5,485 nt of DNA, taken from contig JAZSMZ010000012.1 of NCBI GenBank assembly GCA_045536155.1, forward strand, positions 1-5,485, written 5' to 3'. The notes beneath the pieces were generated by a model. The model did not search any database, was not told where the DNA came from, and worked only from the letters and a program-made list of their open reading frames with translations. Of the stretch, positions 3,799-5,485 are shown piece by piece (the stretch's first letter is position 1; each line of letters begins with the position of its first letter). A program made the translations under genes and the position numbers. The DNA is from JAZQNC01 sp045536155 (GTDB lineage Bacteria; Bacillota; Clostridia; Oscillospirales; CAG-272).

Positions 3799-5485
3799 TT
3801 ACGGATTCCACCAGTGATAGGGTCCCTGAATGAATTTCCATCTTCTCGGGAAGCGATTTTGGTAGTATTCACGCGTGCAGAGCGCCTTCATCTCAAAGAA
3901 GTCGCACCAGAGCTCGTCGGCACGCTCGGTGTCGGTTTCGGGATTGAAATACTTCTGCAGATAGAGGAATTCCATCTGTGTACGTCCCCAGCGGACATGA
4001 CGTTTCTGAACATCGGTCTCGGCACGGTTATATGCTTTATTGAACAAATTGATGAGCTGTTCGTAGAACTCCTTGTTATCCTTATCGGTATTGGAAAGTG
4101 TTCTAATATAGTCATAGGGATAGGAATACAGGCCCATGTGATACTTTTGTGCACATTCGGTGGTAATATCGATAAAACGGCGGATATACTTCCAGCCTGC
4201 ACCGTAGTAGTCGCGCAGGAATTCGTCCATCAGGTTCCAATACTCTTCTTCGGTGATGTCGGGATTCCACATAAGCTTGGAAAGCAGCCATACGCGAAGA
4301 GTACTGAATTCGGTATTGAACGAGTCACGGTTATCCTCCATAAACAACATGACAACATTGTTTTCTTTATATGTCTGAATATTATGCCAGAGTGTTCCCC
4401 AGTTCGGGAATGGAGTAAGATATGACGAGAAATTGGTAACGTAATCCCATATAGACAAATAGTTTGATATCTCGGACCACTTTATCAAATTATCATATAT
4501 TGCCGGATTGGCAAAGTCTGTTGCAGAGCATGTATCCTTTCCTATCGGATGAGCAGAACAAGCCTCAATGGTACAAAGACGGATCATTACATTATCTTCG
4601 GGAACGATGGTCTTGGGAGGAACGCGGGTATAGGTATATGCAAGGGTAGCAACGATTACATTAGGATAATCGTCCTTGATATCGCGTGCAATGCGGTTTA
4701 CAAATGTGAGCACTGATGCCATCGGATTAGGAGAAACTCCGTCCGGAGATTCAGACATATCAAGTGCACTGCACTTCTCACATTTACAGTAATCCCAGTT
4801 ATCGTTGATTGCAACATTAACAAACTTTGCATCGGGCTCAAGCTCGAGCATGCCTCGTACACTTGCTAAAGTTTTTTGGTATATCTCTTCGTCAGCAAGG
4901 CAGGGCTGCGTGTCGTGAGGCGTACCGGTATGGTCTGCAATCAAATTTTTGTTGCCGGCAGACGTCAGTTCTCCTCCAAAATCGTCAGCGTTTTTTTGAG
5001 GATTGGCAAACGATCTGGAGTTTCCGCCATTAATTCTGAGCGAGTTGGCAAATTCAAGGTCTCTTTGAGCACTGTAGGGCTCGGCTGTGCCATAGGAGAC
5101 ATTAATCCAGTCGCTGTCACGCTGAATGAAGACAGGCGAATAAGTGTAGTTTGTGTCGGAAGCGAATTCCTTTGCATACTCATGCTTTGCAACGTAAAAA
5201 TCAGCCGCATAGAAGCGGAATCCGAGATAGTCCTCAAGGAACTGATACATCGAATAGATAACGCCAAGTTGGTCGGCTCCGGTAAGGAAGATCTTATTTC
5301 CGTCGGCTACAACTGCAACGCCGTTATATGTAAGGCTGTCGCGCGCGGCAGTGACTTTTGCCGTCTCGCGGTCGGTCTTGCCGATGCATATTTCGCGGTC
5401 GGTGCTTTCACCTTCAGCGGCAATTTTAAGCTCGGCGCCGGTGGCTTCCTTAATGTATTTGATAAAATAGCTCAGAGTATTCTGA
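3799..5485 (-). CDS. DUF4838 protein, probable glycoside hydrolase, N-terminus outside window
   Basis: The frame is open from the right edge to a TAA at 3799, giving 561 residues of a longer protein. Numbered from the edge, residues 1-75 resemble the GH20-type accessory domain that often precedes catalytic barrels (YIKEATGAEL, EICIGKT, LGVIYS, then FLEDYLGFRFY). The DUF4838 domain follows, with LRINGG near 149, NDNWDYCKCEKC (227-238), LAYTYTR (281-287), MIRLCTIEACSAHP (300-313) and IWDYVTNFSSYLTPFPN (345-361). A helical C-terminal part ends in GPYHWWNP. The ATG at 5250 is internal to a conserved segment and is not the start. The family is linked to polysaccharide breakdown, but I know of no settled activity or catalytic residues. 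Secretion cannot be judged without the N-terminus. A terminator follows the stop codon. Confidence 0.85.
   Translation of the reverse strand, partial: QNTLSYFIKYIKEATGAELKIAAEGESTDREICIGKTDRETAKVTAARDSLTYNGVAVVADGNKIFLTGADQLGVIYSMYQFLEDYLGFRFYAADFYVAKHEYAKEFASDTNYTYSPVFIQRDSDWINVSYGTAEPYSAQRDLEFANSLRINGGNSRSFANPQKNADDFGGELTSAGNKNLIADHTGTPHDTQPCLADEEIYQKTLASVRGMLELEPDAKFVNVAINDNWDYCKCEKCSALDMSESPDGVSPNPMASVLTFVNRIARDIKDDYPNVIVATLAYTYTRVPPKTIVPEDNVMIRLCTIEACSAHPIGKDTCSATDFANPAIYDNLIKWSEISNYLSIWDYVTNFSSYLTPFPNWGTLWHNIQTYKENNVVMLFMEDNRDSFNTEFSTLRVWLLSKLMWNPDITEEEYWNLMDEFLRDYYGAGWKYIRRFIDITTECAQKYHMGLYSYPYDYIRTLSNTDKDNKEFYEQLINLFNKAYNRAETDVQKRHVRWGRTQMEFLYLQKYFNPETDTERADELWCDFFEMKALCTREYYQNRFPRRWKFIQGPYHWWNP

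Noticed and set aside
3814..4425. Long plus-strand open frame opposite the DUF4838 gene
   Set aside because: It lies entirely antisense to a well-supported gene, has no recognisable domain and no ribosome binding site that I could see.
5248..5250. ATG at 5250 as the start of the DUF4838 protein
   Set aside because: It falls within a conserved segment (LGVIYS-MYQFLEDYLG), and the open frame with GH20-like domain sequence continues upstream to the window edge.

Overview
The window suggests a spore-forming, low-GC Gram-positive anaerobe (class Clostridia, probably a gut-type lineage near the Oscillospirales or Christensenellales). This rests on a recognisable SpoVM sporulation peptide, consensus sigma-A promoters with 17-bp spacers, intrinsic terminators, and two glycoside-hydrolase-type genes typical of plant-fibre degraders. 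The exact lineage is inference.

Everything that can be supported as a gene is on the minus strand, so the window reads from right to left. The right third (5485 to 3799) is the C-terminal 561 residues of a DUF4838 protein, probably a glycosidase, whose N-terminus lies outside the window. A 142-bp gap holds its terminator, a second perfect A/T-rich hairpin that shares an arm with that terminator, and the rsgA promoter. rsgA (ribosome-assembly GTPase with circularly permuted G motifs and a zinc knuckle) follows. Its only good Shine-Dalgarno sequence points to an ATT start codon. Its terminator is built partly from its own last codons and its stop codon.

The next stretch, 2268-2702, contains the main hidden gene: a 27-codon ORF at 2610-2527 encoding SpoVM, the small amphipathic peptide that marks the forespore surface for coat assembly. 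rsgA and spoVM belong to the same conserved neighbourhood in Bacillus subtilis, which supports both calls. After a GC-rich noncoding island with inverted ends comes a perfect-consensus promoter (TTGACA-17-TATAAT). It drives a cytoplasmic GH36 alpha-galactosidase-type enzyme (2267-174) through a leader of about 100 nt. The left edge holds a promoter, a leader hairpin and the first 25 nt of a tRNA gene.

Functionally, two housekeeping/sporulation genes (rsgA, spoVM) sit between two carbohydrate-active genes, each with its own promoter or terminator. This looks like four independent transcription units rather than one operon. I found no mobile element, CRISPR array or defence system. The points most worth a second look are the unannotated spoVM, the likely ATT start of rsgA, and the compact regulatory structures in the two intergenic gaps.
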